64,000 bases of DNA from Streptomyces uncialis (GCF_036250755.1 NZ_CP109583.1:2294001-2358000), one strand, 5' to 3'. Shown: positions 39,547-49,348, counted from the first letter of the stretch. The notes: generated by a model from the letters alone, not told the origin. Numbers and translations are program-made.

Positions 39547-39901
39547 CGCCCGTCTCGCGTGAGGTCGGGCGAGGTCGGGCGAGGTCGGGTGAGGTCGGGC
39601 GGGACGCGGGCACTCACGCCCGCACGCCCGCCTGACCTGAGCCCACGGTCACGCGGGAGTGTCAGCCCGTCCAGCTGCCGGCGCACCCGGTGGGCGCCTG
39701 AGCCCACGGTCACCCGGGGTGTCCCGCACCCGACGGGACACCCCCGACCCCCTCGGCCGCCGCGTCCCCTCGGCCCCCGCGACCCCGCGCATCGGAGTCA
39801 TTGCGCCGACATCCGGGGCCGGGTGCTTTACAACGCGCATCACCGAACGAAACATCTTTCTTGTCAGCTTTTACGGCAAACCTCTCCCGCAGGAGCGCGC
39901 G
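39547..39901. other. Intergenic region with tandem repeat and promoter
   Basis: 355 bp. It starts with four copies of the 10-bp unit GAGGTCGGGC (39561-39600), followed by GC-rich sequence with repeated GCCCACGGTCAC. The last ~80 bp before the secreted hydrolase gene are relatively AT-rich (for example AAACATCTTTCTTGTCAGC) and probably carry its promoter. No gene is supported. Confidence 0.6.
39561..39600. repeat. 10-bp tandem repeat, four copies
   Basis: GAGGTCGGGC occurs four times in a row (the third copy ends in T). It lies just after the second TIGR04222 gene and is non-coding. Confidence 0.9.
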
Positions 39902-41626
39902 ATGAGAGCAGCCGCCCTCCGGGGCGCCGCCGGGTCCCTGGTCCTGTCGGCGCTGGCCGTCGCGCCCACCGGCGTGTCGGCCCTGCCCGGCGGCCCCGGG
40001 CCGCCCGCCCCCGCCCCGGCGGCGAGCCCCCTCGCCGCGCCCCGGACCGACACCCGGGCCCACGCCCAGGCCGACGCCCAGGCCGACGCCCAGGCCGACG
40101 CCCGGGCCGACACTCGGGCCCTCACCGCTCGGGAGAACGCGGGGACCAGGGCCGCCGCCGCCCGTGCCGCCGACGAGGGCATCCGGTTCGGGGCGTGTGC
40201 CGCCGAGGAGTACCTGGAGGCGCCCGTGGAATGCGGCACCGTCCAGGTCCCGCTCGACTACGCCGACCCGGACGGCCGCCGCATCACCCTCACCGTGAGC
40301 CGGGTACGGGCCACCGGCCGGACCCCGGACGGCGAACCGGCCGCCCGCCAGGGCGCGCTCGTCTTCAACCCGGGCGGACCGGGCGCCAGCGGAATGTACT
40401 TCCCGCTGGTCGGGGCGGTCCCCGCCTGGCGGAACATCGCCGCCGCGTACGACCTGGTCGGCTACGCCGCGCGCGGGGTGGGCCGCTCCGCGCCGCTGTC
40501 CTGCCAGGAGCCCAGGCACTTCCTGAAGGCGCCGACCCACGCGCCCGCGGACCCCTCGCCCTCGTACAAGAAGGAACGCGTCGCGGAGGCCACGTCGTAC
40601 GCGCGGGGCTGCGCGCGGCGGGCCGGGGACGCGCTGGCGCACTACACGTCCCTCAACAACGCCCGTGACCTGGACGTCCTGCGGGCCGCGCTCGGTGAGC
40701 CGCGGCTGACGTTCATGGGCGCGTCGTACGGGACGTACATCGGCTCGCTGTACGCGACGCTGTTCCCCGAGCGGGTGCGCCGGATGGTGTTCGACTCGGC
40801 GGTCGACCCGAGGCCCGAGCGGATCTGGTACCGCAACAACCTCGACCAGGCCACGGCCTTCGAGCGGCGGTGGGAGGACTTCCGGACCTGGGTCGCGAAG
40901 CACGACGACGTCTACGGACTGGGCCGGACCGCCGACGCCGTGCGCCTCTCGTACGAGGAGGTGCGGGCGGCTGTCGCGGCACAGCCGGCGGGCGGCAAGG
41001 TCGGCCCCGGCCAGCTGCACTCGGCGTTCCTGCGGACCGCGTACTACGACGACTACTGGCCGATGCGGGCCGCCGCGCTCGCCGCGTACCGCGAGGGCGA
41101 ACCGGAACTGCTGATCGCGCAGGCAACGCCGGTCGCGGAGGCCGCGGTGGAGGCGGAGAACTCGCACGCCGTGTACACGGCCGTCGAGTGCAACGACGCG
41201 CCCTGGCCGACGGACTTCAGGGTCTGGGACGACGACCACACCGCGCTCGCGCGCACCGCGCCCTTCGAGACCTGGGACAACGCGTGGGCCAATCTGCCGT
41301 GCGCGTTCTGGACAGCGCCCCAGCGGCAGCCGCTGGACATCAGGGCCGACGCCGGGTCGCTGGCCCCGACCCTGATCCTGGCGGCGGAACGCGACGCGGC
41401 GACCCCGTACCAGGGGGCGGTGGAGCTGCGGCGCCGACTGGGCGGTTCACGTCTGGTGACCGAGCGCGGCGCCGGTCAGCACGGGGTCGGGGGCGGCCCC
41501 AACACCTGTGTCAACGCCCACCTCGACGCCTATCTGCTGACCGGCGAGGTACCCGCCGAGGACACGGACTGCGCCGCCCACCCGGAACCCCGCCCGCTGG
41601 CCCCGCGCGCCGCGAAACACCGCTGA
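39902..41626 (+). CDS. Secreted tripeptidyl aminopeptidase-type alpha/beta hydrolase
   Basis: 574 residues. A signal peptide (about 1-28) precedes a variable region containing four tandem AQAD-like tetrapeptides (about 55-70), then the TAP-family hydrolase domain. The oxyanion loop is FNPGGPGASG, the nucleophile elbow is GASYGTY (Ser275), the acid is in LAAERDAATPY and the His in GAGQHGVG. Streptomyces TAP enzymes release tripeptides from protein N-termini outside the cell. One oddity is DLVGYAARGVGRS where homologues usually have DLVGFDPRGVGRS. ATG at 39902 follows CAGGAG. The signal-peptide region and repeats are likely cleaved as a propeptide. Confidence 0.9.
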   Translation: MRAAALRGAAGSLVLSALAVAPTGVSALPGGPGPPAPAPAASPLAAPRTDTRAHAQADAQADAQADARADTRALTARENAGTRAAAARAADEGIRFGACAAEEYLEAPVECGTVQVPLDYADPDGRRITLTVSRVRATGRTPDGEPAARQGALVFNPGGPGASGMYFPLVGAVPAWRNIAAAYDLVGYAARGVGRSAPLSCQEPRHFLKAPTHAPADPSPSYKKERVAEATSYARGCARRAGDALAHYTSLNNARDLDVLRAALGEPRLTFMGASYGTYIGSLYATLFPERVRRMVFDSAVDPRPERIWYRNNLDQATAFERRWEDFRTWVAKHDDVYGLGRTADAVRLSYEEVRAAVAAQPAGGKVGPGQLHSAFLRTAYYDDYWPMRAAALAAYREGEPELLIAQATPVAEAAVEAENSHAVYTAVECNDAPWPTDFRVWDDDHTALARTAPFETWDNAWANLPCAFWTAPQRQPLDIRADAGSLAPTLILAAERDAATPYQGAVELRRRLGGSRLVTERGAGQHGVGGGPNTCVNAHLDAYLLTGEVPAEDTDCAAHPEPRPLAPRAAKHR

Positions 41627-41629
41627 GAC

Positions 41630-41650
41630 GCCCCGCCGGAAAGCCGGGGC
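41630..41650 (+). terminator. Short hairpin after the hydrolase gene
   Basis: GCCCCG (41630-41635) pairs with CGGGGC (41645-41650) around a 9-base loop, starting 4 bp after the stop codon. It is weaker than the other terminators in the window. Confidence 0.45.
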
Positions 41651-41762
41651 AGGGACCGCCGGACCTCACGCCACCATGACGCCCCGGGGCCGACGCCACC
41701 ACGGCGTCCCGGTGCCGCCGTCGCGGAGACCGGCGGACGGCATGGTGGCGGCAAGGGCAGGG

Positions 41763-42482
41763 TCAGGCGAGCCCGGCGACGAGTTCGGCGACGCTGCGGC
41801 GGCGGCCCGTGTAGAAGGGGACCTCCTCGCGGACGTGCATCCGCGCCTCGGACGCGCGCAGCAGACGCATCAGGTCCACGATCCGGTACAGCTCGTCGGC
41901 CTCGAAGGCGAGAATCCACTCGTAGTCGCCGAGGGAGAACGACGCGACGGTGTTGGCCCGGACGTCCGGGTAGCCGCGCGCCATCTTGCCGTGGTCGGCG
42001 AGCATCTTGCGGCGCTCGTCGTCCGGCAGCAGGTACCACTCGTAGGAGCGGACGAACGGGTACACGCTCACGTAGTCGCGCGGGGTCTCGTCGGCGAGGA
42101 ACGCCGGGATGTGCGAGCGGTTGAACTCGGCGGGACGGTGCAGTGCCATGTTCGACCAGACCGGCACGAGCGCGCGGCCGAGGCGCGTACGGCGGAAGAG
42201 GTTGTACGCCTCCTGGAGCTCGTCGGCGGTCTCGGCGTGCCACCAGATCATGAGATCGGCGTCGGCGCGCAGCCCGGACACGTCGTACGTGCCCCGGATC
42301 TTGACGTCCTTGGCGGCGAGCTGGTCGAACAGCTCCTGGACCTCTTCGGCGTAGCCGGTGCGGTCGTCGGGGAGCACATCACGGAGTTTGAAGACGGACC
42401 ACAGCGTGTAGCGGATGACCTCGTTGAGGTCCTTGGCCAGCTTGCCGCGGTTGGGTGTCCTTGCGGGGGCGTCGTCGCTCAT
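41763..42482 (-). CDS. hemQ: Coproheme decarboxylase HemQ
   Basis: A 239-residue protein of the chlorite-dismutase-like family, actinobacterial HemQ type. Recognisable stretches are [42 protein letters not shown] (the Tyr that forms the substrate radical) and [26 protein letters not shown]. HemQ uses H2O2 to decarboxylate iron-coproporphyrin III to haem b, the last step of the coproporphyrin-dependent pathway. ATG at 42480-42482 lies 4 bp after the hemG stop, so the two genes are coupled. Confidence 0.95.
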   Translation of the reverse strand: MSDDAPARTPNRGKLAKDLNEVIRYTLWSVFKLRDVLPDDRTGYAEEVQELFDQLAAKDVKIRGTYDVSGLRADADLMIWWHAETADELQEAYNLFRRTRLGRALVPVWSNMALHRPAEFNRSHIPAFLADETPRDYVSVYPFVRSYEWYLLPDDERRKMLADHGKMARGYPDVRANTVASFSLGDYEWILAFEADELYRIVDLMRLLRASEARMHVREEVPFYTGRRRSVAELVAGLA

Positions 42483-42486
42483 GTCC

Positions 42487-43962
42487 TCATTCTCCCGCGC
42501 CGCCGTGACGGCTCGGCACCGGGTGCCTCCTGAGGTGTCCGGTGCTCGCCGTGTCCGCCGCGACCAGGTCGGCGGCGGCGTGTCCGCTCGCCACGCACGC
42601 GGGGATGCCGACGCCGTCGTAGGCGGCGCCGCAGACGGCGAGGCCCGGCAGAGCGGCCAGTCGCGCGCGGACCCTGGCCACCCGGGCGTGATGGCCGACC
42701 GGGTACTGGGGCAGCCCGTCGTCCCAGCGGGTGACCCGGGTGGCGACCGGTTCGGCGGTGAGGCCGACGGCGTCCCGCAGATCACCGCGGGACAGGGCGA
42801 CCAGCTCGCTGTCGTCGCGCGCCAGGTCGGCCTGGTCGCCGTACCGTCCGACGGAGGTCCGTACGACCAGGAGTTCCGGGGCCCCGGCGGCGATCCACTC
42901 CCACTTCTGGGAGGCGAACGTCGACGCCTTGACGGTGTGCCCGTCGACCGGCGGTACGAGGAAGCCGCTGCCCGCGGGCAGCCGTACGGCGTCCCGCCGG
43001 TACGCGAGGGTGACCAGGGCCATGGAGGCGTACTCGACGGCGTTCAGTTCGGCGGCGGCCGCCGGGGCCCGGTCGGTGAGCAGCCGGGCGGCGGCGGGGG
43101 CGGGCAGGGCGACGACGACCCCGTCGGTGTCGAGGACCTGGTCCCCGGCCGTGATCCGCCAGCGGGCGTCGGGGGTGCGGCGCAGCTCCGTCACGGGTGC
43201 GCCGAGGCGGATGTCGCCGCCCAGGGCGCGTACGGCGTCCGCGACGGCGAGCGGGAGGGTGCCGACACCGCCCTCGATACCGAGGAAGACGGGGCCCGGG
43301 TCGGGGTGGGCGGCGGCGCGGCGCTGGATCGCGCGGACGGCGTCGGTGAGCGAGGGGTGGGTGCGGGCGGCCTCGAAGAGCTGGGGGACGGCCATCCGCA
43401 GGGAGATGCGGTACGCGTCCCCGGCGTAGACCCCGCCGAGGAGGGGTTCCACGAGGCGGTCGACGACCTCGCGGCCGAGGCGCGCGGCGACGAGGGCGCC
43501 CACGGCGATGTCCTCGCCGAGACTGTCGGGGTCCAGCGGCGGCAGTTCGTGCTCGGCGGCGGCGCGGCGCAGGCCCGCCGGGGAGAGGATGTCCGCGAGG
43601 GCGTCGGCGGTGCCGGGGACCCCCATCACATGGCCCTTCGGCATGGGCCGCAGGGTGTTCCGGGTCCACAGGGACGCGGTGGCCGTGGCCGGGGGCCGGA
43701 GCCGGTCCGCGAGGCCCACCTCGCGGGCGAGGTCCACCGCCTCGGGGCGGCGGGCCAGGATCGACTCGGCGCCGAGGTCGACGCGGGCGCCCGCGATCTC
43801 ACCCGGGAGCAGCTTTCCCCCGACCCGCCCGGACGCCTCCAGCAGGGTCACCCGGGCGCCGCCGCGCAGCAGCCGGTGGGCGGCGGCGAGCCCGCTGATC
43901 CCGCCTCCGACGACGGCGAAGTGACGCGGGGACGGGCCGGACGGAAGGTGCTCTGCGCGCAT
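42487..43962 (-). CDS. hemG: Protoporphyrinogen/coproporphyrinogen III oxidase (HemG/CgoX)
   Basis: A 491-residue FAD enzyme. The dinucleotide-binding start is [18 protein letters not shown], followed by [10 protein letters not shown]; the C-terminal FAD motif is [23 protein letters not shown]. With HemQ directly downstream, the substrate in this organism is expected to be coproporphyrinogen III, giving coproporphyrin III with O2 as electron acceptor. Its older name is protoporphyrinogen oxidase. ATG at 43960-43962. Ferrochelatase is not in the window. Confidence 0.95.
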   Translation of the reverse strand: MRAEHLPSGPSPRHFAVVGGGISGLAAAHRLLRGGARVTLLEASGRVGGKLLPGEIAGARVDLGAESILARRPEAVDLAREVGLADRLRPPATATASLWTRNTLRPMPKGHVMGVPGTADALADILSPAGLRRAAAEHELPPLDPDSLGEDIAVGALVAARLGREVVDRLVEPLLGGVYAGDAYRISLRMAVPQLFEAARTHPSLTDAVRAIQRRAAAHPDPGPVFLGIEGGVGTLPLAVADAVRALGGDIRLGAPVTELRRTPDARWRITAGDQVLDTDGVVVALPAPAAARLLTDRAPAAAAELNAVEYASMALVTLAYRRDAVRLPAGSGFLVPPVDGHTVKASTFASQKWEWIAAGAPELLVVRTSVGRYGDQADLARDDSELVALSRGDLRDAVGLTAEPVATRVTRWDDGLPQYPVGHHARVARVRARLAALPGLAVCGAAYDGVGIPACVASGHAAADLVAADTASTGHLRRHPVPSRHGGAGE

Positions 43963-44144
43963 GCCCCCACTCTCTCAAACGCCCCGGCCGGACGAGGCCG
44001 GAGGCCGCTCGCGGCGCGTGCCGATCGCGGGAGGCACGCCGAGTCCGGACCGTGATCCGTTCGGGACCGGACGGCGACATCGTCCGGGGGGTCCGCCGCG
44101 TCGAAGGGATGTCAGCAACCGGCCACCGCTCGGGGGAGAACGAC

Positions 44145-45191
44145 ATGAACACGATCCCAGGACCCGCCCGGGTCCGCGTCACGGCACACCCGGGCGGAGC
44201 GCGTCGCGCCCGTACCCGGCTCGTCGCCGCCGTCCTGCTCGCCGCGTCGCTGGGCCTCGCGGGGTGCTCCACCGGGGGCGACAGCGGCGAGTCGGGCAGC
44301 GCCAAGGCGTACGCGCCGTCCGCCGAGGGCGCGGGCGGCGGGGCCGCCGAGAAGGCGGACCGGAGCGCCCCGGCGGACGGGGACGGGAAGTCCGCCGGTG
44401 GGCTCAGGGCGGACCAGCTCACCGACCGGGAGATCATCCGGACCGCGGAGCTGAGCGTCCGGGTCGAGGATGTGCCGAAGGCGCTGGTCATGGCGCGCTC
44501 GGCGGTGCGGGCGGCGGACGGTCTGATCGGCGACGAGTCGACGGACCGCGACGACCTGGGCCATGAGCACTCGACGATCGTGATGCGGGTCCCGCAGGAC
44601 CGGTACGACGACCTCCTCAAGAAGCTGGGCGACGCCGGTACGCTGCTCAGCCGCGACACGAAGGCGGAGGACGTCACCGAGAAGGTCGTCGATGTCGAGA
44701 GCAGGCTCAAGAACCAGCGGGCCAGCGTCGCCCGTATCCGGGAGCTGATGGACCGGGCGACGAGGATCAGCGACGTGGTGACCCTGGAGGGCGAGCTGAG
44801 CAGCCGCCAGGCCGATCTGGAGTCGCTGCTGGCCCAGCGGGAATCGCTGAAGAACCGCACGGCGATGGCGACGGTCACCCTGTCCCTCACCGAGGCCCCG
44901 GCCGAGGACGGCGGCGACGACGGGTTCCCCGGCGCGGTGGCCGACGGCTGGGACGCGTTCCTGTCCATGCTGCGCTGGCTTTCGGTCGCCCTCGGCACCG
45001 CGCTGCCGTTCCTGGCCCTGGCGCTGGCGCTGCTCGTGCTGTGGCGGTGGCTGGCGCGCCCGCTGCGGGCCCGGCGGGCGACGGCCGCGGCCCCCGCACC
45101 GGTCCGGGTCCCGGCCCCGGTGGGCGCCCCGGCCGCGCCCACCCGGGCCCCGGAGACCGCGCAGGCCCCGGAGCAGGGCGGCGACCACTGA
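44145..45191 (+). CDS. DUF4349 lipoprotein
   Basis: 348 residues. Lipobox LGLAGC near residue 45 gives a lipid-modified Cys, followed by a Gly/Ala/Ser linker. The DUF4349 domain (about 90-265) starts REIIRTAELSVRVEDVPKAL and includes a coiled coil (VVDVESRLKNQRASVARIRELMDRATRISDVV). A membrane segment near 280-305 is followed by a Pro/Ala cytoplasmic tail. The family is envelope-located with unknown role. ATG at 44145 follows GGGGGAG; upstream in-frame starts would hide the signal peptide. It is divergent from hemG. Confidence 0.88.
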   Translation: MNTIPGPARVRVTAHPGGARRARTRLVAAVLLAASLGLAGCSTGGDSGESGSAKAYAPSAEGAGGGAAEKADRSAPADGDGKSAGGLRADQLTDREIIRTAELSVRVEDVPKALVMARSAVRAADGLIGDESTDRDDLGHEHSTIVMRVPQDRYDDLLKKLGDAGTLLSRDTKAEDVTEKVVDVESRLKNQRASVARIRELMDRATRISDVVTLEGELSSRQADLESLLAQRESLKNRTAMATVTLSLTEAPAEDGGDDGFPGAVADGWDAFLSMLRWLSVALGTALPFLALALALLVLWRWLARPLRARRATAAAPAPVRVPAPVGAPAAPTRAPETAQAPEQGGDH

Positions 45192-45206
45192 AACACCCGT
45201 TCCACG

Positions 45207-45212
45207 TAGCGT
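45207..45212 (+). promoter_or_regulatory. -10 box for a leaderless start
   Basis: TAGCGT ends 6 bp before the ATG at 45219, and no ribosome site intervenes. This suggests the flavoprotein mRNA starts at its ATG. Confidence 0.5.
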
Positions 45213-45218
45213 GTTCGT

Positions 45219-46613
45219 ATGAGCGATTCGAGGGAGCGGCTGGTAGTCGTCGGCGGCGACGCGGCGGGCATGTCCGCCGCGTCGCAGGCGCGCAGACTCA
45301 AGGGCCCGGACGAGCTGGAGATCGTGGCGTTCGAGCGGGGCCATTTCACCTCGTACTCGGCGTGCGGCATCCCGTACTGGGTCGGCGGGCAGGTGTCCGA
45401 GCGGGACGAGCTGATCGCGCGGACACCACAGGAGCACCGGGAGCGCGCGATCGATCTGCGCACCCGGACCGAGGTCGTGGCGATCGACCCGGAGCGGCGC
45501 CGGGTCCGCAGCCGGGTCCTGGACGGCCCGGGGCGCGGCACCGAGGAGTGGACCGGCTACGACAAGCTCGTCATCGCGACCGGCGCGCGTCCGGTGCGCC
45601 CGCCGCTGCCGGGCATCGACGCGCCCGGGGTGCACGGGGTGCAGACCCTGGACGACGGCCAGGCCCTCCTCGACACCCTGGAGGGCACCCCGGGACGCCG
45701 CGCGGTGGTCGTCGGCGGCGGGTACATCGGCGTGGAGATGGCCGAGGCGATGATCAACCGGGGCTACGAGGTCACCGTCGTCAACCGCGGCAAGGAACCC
45801 ATGTCGACGCTGGACCCCGACATGGGCCGGCTGGTGCACGACGCGATGAGCTGGCTCGGCATCACGATGGTCAACGACACCGAGGTCACCGAGATCCGCA
45901 CCGGGGACGACGGACAGGTCCGGGCGGTGGTCACGGCGGACGGTGAGTACCCGGCGGACGTGGTGATCCTCGGGCTCGGCGTCCGCCCGGAGACCGGGCT
46001 GGCGCGGGCGGCGGGACTGCCGCTCGGCGCGTACGGCGGGCTGCTCACCGACCTCGGGATGCGGGTGCGGGGCCATGACGACATCTGGGCGGGCGGCGAC
46101 TGCGTGGAGGTCCTGGACCTGGTGTCCGGCCAGGAGCGCCATGTCGCGCTCGGCACGCACGCCAACAAGCACGGTCAGATCATCGGCACCAATGTCGGCG
46201 GCGGCTACGCGACGTTCCCCGGGGTGGTGGGGACGGCGGTCAGCAAGGTGTGCGATCTGGAGATCGCGCGGACCGGTCTGCGGGAGAAGGACGCGCGGGC
46301 CGTGGGCCTGCGCTTCGTGACGGCGACGATCGAGTCGACGAGCCGGGCCGGGTACTACCCGGGGGCGCAGCTGATGACGGTGAAGATGCTGGCCGAGCAC
46401 CGTACGGGACGGCTGCTCGGGGTGCAGATCGTGGGCCGGGAGAGCGCGGCGAAGCGGGTCGACATCGCGGCGGTGGCGCTGACCGCCGGGATGACCGTGG
46501 AGCAGATGACGGCCCTGGACCTGGGGTACGCGCCGCCTTTCTCCCCGGTGTGGGACCCGGTACTGGTCGCCGCGCGCAAGGCGGTCCGGGCGGTACGGGA
46601 GGCGGGCTGGTGA
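45219..46613 (+). CDS. FAD-dependent CoA-disulfide reductase-like oxidoreductase
   Basis: 464 residues. FAD-binding LVVVGGDAAGMSAASQARR, then SYSACGIPYWVGG with the single redox Cys49 typical of CoA-disulfide reductases and NADH oxidases. A second Rossmann motif (AVVVGGGYIGVEMAEAM) binds NAD(P)H; the ATG..DIWAGGDC motif and a C-terminal dimerisation domain follow. It may reduce CoA disulfide, polysulfide or O2. The neighbouring DUF4349 gene ends 27 bp upstream, but a leaderless-type -10 box suggests an independent promoter. Two hairpins follow the stop. Confidence 0.9.
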   Translation: MSDSRERLVVVGGDAAGMSAASQARRLKGPDELEIVAFERGHFTSYSACGIPYWVGGQVSERDELIARTPQEHRERAIDLRTRTEVVAIDPERRRVRSRVLDGPGRGTEEWTGYDKLVIATGARPVRPPLPGIDAPGVHGVQTLDDGQALLDTLEGTPGRRAVVVGGGYIGVEMAEAMINRGYEVTVVNRGKEPMSTLDPDMGRLVHDAMSWLGITMVNDTEVTEIRTGDDGQVRAVVTADGEYPADVVILGLGVRPETGLARAAGLPLGAYGGLLTDLGMRVRGHDDIWAGGDCVEVLDLVSGQERHVALGTHANKHGQIIGTNVGGGYATFPGVVGTAVSKVCDLEIARTGLREKDARAVGLRFVTATIESTSRAGYYPGAQLMTVKMLAEHRTGRLLGVQIVGRESAAKRVDIAAVALTAGMTVEQMTALDLGYAPPFSPVWDPVLVAARKAVRAVREAGW

Positions 46614-46622
46614 GCCGCCGTC

Positions 46623-46653
46623 CCGTTCTCGCGCCGCACGGGCGCGAGAACGG
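46623..46653 (+). terminator. Hairpin terminator after the flavoprotein gene
   Basis: A 13-bp perfect stem (CCGTTCTCGCGCC at 46623-46635 with 46641-46653) and a 5-base loop start 9 bp after the stop codon. Confidence 0.8.
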
Positions 46654-46714
46654 CCGGAACTGAACGATTGGCGGCGGCCCCGGACGGACATCAAGGGTCG
46701 CCGCCGACCGATAC

Positions 46715-46746
46715 GACTGCCCCGGCACGGCCGTGCCGGGGCAGTC
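46715..46746. terminator. Perfect 32-bp palindrome, bidirectional terminator
   Basis: GACTGCCCCGGCACGG (46715-46730) is followed directly by its exact complement (46731-46746), between the convergent flavoprotein and hemE genes. It sits 32 bp after the hemE stop on the minus strand. Confidence 0.8.
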
Positions 46747-46778
46747 ATGTCAGCGCTTGTCGTACCGGCCCGGTCGGG

Positions 46779-47855
46779 TCAGCGGGCGGTGCGCGCGTGC
46801 ACGTCCGCCACCAGCCGGGTGAGGGCGTCGGGGTCGGTGTCGGGCAGGACACCGTGGCCGAGGTTGAAGATATGGCCCTCCAGCCCACGGGCCGCGTCGA
46901 GCACCTCGGTGGTCTTGGCGACGACGGCCTCCGGGGTGGCGAACAGCACCGCGGGGTCGAGGTTGCCCTGGAGCGCCTTGCCCGGGCCGACCCGGCGGGC
47001 GGCCTCGTCCAGCGGGACACGCCAGTCGACGCCCACGACATCGGCCCCGGCCTCACCGAGCAGCCCGAGCAGTTCCCCGGTGCCGACGCCGAAGTGGATA
47101 CGCGGGACGCCGTAGCCCTCTACCGCCTCGAACACCTTGCGGGAGGCGGGCATCACCGAACGGCGGTAGTCGGCGGGCGCGAGGGCCCCGACCCAGGAGT
47201 CGAAGAGCTGGACGGCGCTCGCGCCCGCCTCGATCTGGACCTTCAGGAACGCCGAGGTGATCCGGGCGAGCCGGTCCAGCAGGTCGGCCCACAGCTGCGG
47301 GTCGCCGTACATGAGGGCCTTGGTGTGCTCGTGGTTGCGGGACGGGCCGCCCTCCACGAGATAGCTGGCCAGGGTGAAGGGCGCGCCCGCGAAGCCGATC
47401 AGCGGGGTCGGGCCGAGTTCCGCGGTGAGCAGCCCGATGGCCTCCGTGACGTACCAGACGTCCTCGGGCGTGAGGTCACGCAGCCGGTCGAGGTCGGCGC
47501 GGGTACGGATCGGGCGCTCGACGACCGGGCCGACACCGGGCTTGATGTCGAGGTCGATCCCGATGGCCTTCAGGGGGACGACGATGTCGCTGAAGTAGAT
47601 CGCGGCGTCGACGTCGTGCCTGCGCACGGGCTGAAGGGTGATCTCGGTGACCAGGTCGGGACGCATGCAGGAGTCGAGCATGGCGGTGCCCTCGCGCACC
47701 TTGCGGTACTCCGGCAGGGAGCGGCCCGCCTGGCGCATGAACCAGACCGGGGTGTGCGGCACCGGTTCACGGCGGCACGCCCTCAGGAACGCGGAATCCT
47801 TGACGCCGTCTCGCGTCGCTGTCGGCTGGTTCGTGGGGATGTCGTTGGCACTCAC
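46779..47855 (-). CDS. hemE: Uroporphyrinogen decarboxylase HemE
   Basis: A 358-residue enzyme that removes four carboxyl groups from uroporphyrinogen III to give coproporphyrinogen III, the substrate of the HemG/CgoX step encoded 3 kb away. Signatures are [16 protein letters not shown] (N-terminal UroD signature), [11 protein letters not shown] and [16 protein letters not shown]. Length is standard. GTG at 47853-47855 follows GGGAG at 10 bp. It is divergent from the DUF3000 gene. Confidence 0.97.
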   Translation of the reverse strand: MSANDIPTNQPTATRDGVKDSAFLRACRREPVPHTPVWFMRQAGRSLPEYRKVREGTAMLDSCMRPDLVTEITLQPVRRHDVDAAIYFSDIVVPLKAIGIDLDIKPGVGPVVERPIRTRADLDRLRDLTPEDVWYVTEAIGLLTAELGPTPLIGFAGAPFTLASYLVEGGPSRNHEHTKALMYGDPQLWADLLDRLARITSAFLKVQIEAGASAVQLFDSWVGALAPADYRRSVMPASRKVFEAVEGYGVPRIHFGVGTGELLGLLGEAGADVVGVDWRVPLDEAARRVGPGKALQGNLDPAVLFATPEAVVAKTTEVLDAARGLEGHIFNLGHGVLPDTDPDALTRLVADVHARTAR

Positions 47856-47945
47856 GCCGCAAAGTCTCCCACGCGGACAGGGTCGCGATCCGGACAGCCC
47901 TCACGCGTGCGGGTGTCTCTCCCTGCGCCGGGCGCGGGTTCCCCT

Positions 47946-47951
47946 TACTCT
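47946..47951 (+). promoter_or_regulatory. -10 box for a leaderless start
   Basis: TACTCT ends 7 bp before the ATG of the DUF3000 gene. The intervening TCCGGGC is not a ribosome site. Confidence 0.45.
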
Positions 47952-47958
47952 TCCGGGC

Positions 47959-48630
47959 ATGGCTGCGGCTCAGGAACGACTGTCGGACGGCACGGGCGGG
48001 ACGGACAACGGCGAGGGGGCGACACGGGAGACGGACCCGGGCCCCCCGGCGTTCCGCTCGGCGGTCGACGCGCTGCGCGCGGCGCGGCTGCGGCCGGGGA
48101 TCGAGGTCGATCCGACCCCGGCGCCCAAGCGGCTCGCGCCGCACGCGTACGCGCTGGAGGCCGCGGTCGTCGAGGGCGACGAGGATCTCGCGGACGGCCG
48201 GCTGGTGCTGCTGCACGACCCCGACGGTCACGACGGCTGGCAGGGCACGTTCCGGCTGGTCACCCTGGTCCGGGCGGAGCTGGAGGCCGAGATGGCCGCG
48301 GATCCGCTGCTGCCGGAGGTGTGCTGGTCGTGGCTGACCGGGGCGCTGGAGGACCGGGGGCTGTCGTACGGGGAGCCGAGCGGCACGGTGACCCGGGCGG
48401 GGTCGCACTACTTCGGGGGGCTGGCGGAGCGGGCGCCCGCCTCCCAGATCGAGATCCGGGCGTCCTGGACGCCCCGGGAGGGCGTCGGCGGGGTGCCCGA
48501 CACCGCGGCGCACCTGGCCGCCTGGTGCGATCTGCTGTGCCAGGTGGCGGGGCTTCCCCCGACCCCGGCGCCGGCGCCCGACGCCTCGGTGGTCACCCTC
48601 CCCCAGCGCAGGGGGCCCCGCCCGGCCTGA
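47959..48630 (+). CDS. DUF3000 protein
   Basis: A 223-residue conserved actinobacterial protein (DUF3000): FRSAVDALRAARLRPGIEVDPTPAPKRLAPHAYALEAAV and GRLVLLHDPDGHDGWQGTFRLVTLVRAELE are typical. No membrane segment, signal or catalytic motif is seen. Function is unknown; it is usually found next to hemE in streptomycetes (from memory), as here, where it is divergent from hemE across 103 bp. ATG at 47959 has a leaderless-type -10 box. A repeat island begins right after the stop. Confidence 0.88.
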   Translation: MAAAQERLSDGTGGTDNGEGATRETDPGPPAFRSAVDALRAARLRPGIEVDPTPAPKRLAPHAYALEAAVVEGDEDLADGRLVLLHDPDGHDGWQGTFRLVTLVRAELEAEMAADPLLPEVCWSWLTGALEDRGLSYGEPSGTVTRAGSHYFGGLAERAPASQIEIRASWTPREGVGGVPDTAAHLAAWCDLLCQVAGLPPTPAPAPDASVVTLPQRRGPRPA

Positions 48631-49170
48631 TCCCCGTCCCGGTGCGGCTGCGCGGGTCGCCTTCGCTTGCGCCTTCGAGGTTTCCTGTGCCGGGCGCACT
48701 TCTCCCTGTGCCGTCGCTCGTGGGGTGCGCGGTTCCCCGCGGGTCGCCTTCGCTCGCGCCGCCGAGGTTTCCTGTGCCGGGCGCACTTGTCCCTGTGCCG
48801 TCGCTCGGTGGGTGCGCGGTTCCCCGCGCCCCTGGGTGCTGCCCCTTTGCGGTCGCTCTTCGGGTGCGGGGCGGTTCTCGTCTTTTGCGCAGTTCCCCGC
48901 GCCCCTTTGGGGCGCGTTCTGCTGTCTTTCGGGGCGGGGCCGGTCGGGATTCTCCGTCCTCGCTCCAACGCGCTCGGTACGACGTCCAGTGGCTGTACTG
49001 GTGGCGTCGGAGTCTGCGGGCAGAGATTCCCGCCCACCCCCTCCCGCAGCCGGGCGCCTGCGAGAGGAGAGGAGTGCCTCTTCAGGGGCGCGGGGAACTG
49101 CGCGAAAGCGACGAACGACGGCACAGGGACAAGTACGCCCAGCCGGACGAACCTCGGAAGCGCAAGCGAA
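48631..49170. repeat. Repeat island 2 (core plus inverted 19-bp units)
   Basis: This island lies between the DUF3000 gene and the response-regulator leader. The left arm has GCGCGGTTCCCCGCG variants near 48727 and 48808 and a GCGCAGTTCCCCGCG copy near 48893. The right arm has GGGGCGCGGGGAACTGCGC at 49085-49103. The core (48912-49075) shares long identical blocks with islands 1 and 3. However, it replaces GCCCGACTGAAGAGCAT with a segment containing CCAGTGGCTGTACTGG, a small hairpin. Confidence 0.85.
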
Positions 49171-49183
49171 CACGACTCTCACG

Positions 49184-49348
49184 ATGATCGATCGCGTGTC
49201 CGAATTGCACGAAATGTTCTCACGAATTCGTGATCTTTCTCTAAAGGCGACCGGGTTTGATGCCGAAGAGGTCTGTGACCTTGAAAGCACGGTTCGTCCC
49301 GGCTTCATCCCCAGAGCCGGCCCCGTCCCGCCACCCCAGGAGGGCCTT
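49184..49348 (+). promoter_or_regulatory. AT-richer leader of the orphan regulator with 14-bp palindrome
   Basis: An AT-richer stretch before the regulator. It contains the perfect palindrome TCACGAATTCGTGA (49220-49233) and a third CACGAA half-site at about 49209. An in-frame ATG at 49184 could extend the regulator by 55 residues, but these codons have low third-position GC, unlike the gene, and the extension lacks domain character. It is more likely promoter/leader DNA. Confidence 0.5.

Noticed and set aside
49184..49348. N-terminal extension of the orphan regulator from an ATG at 49184
   Set aside because: Codons have low third-position GC, unlike the gene, and the GTG at 49349 has a strong AGGAGG-type site.
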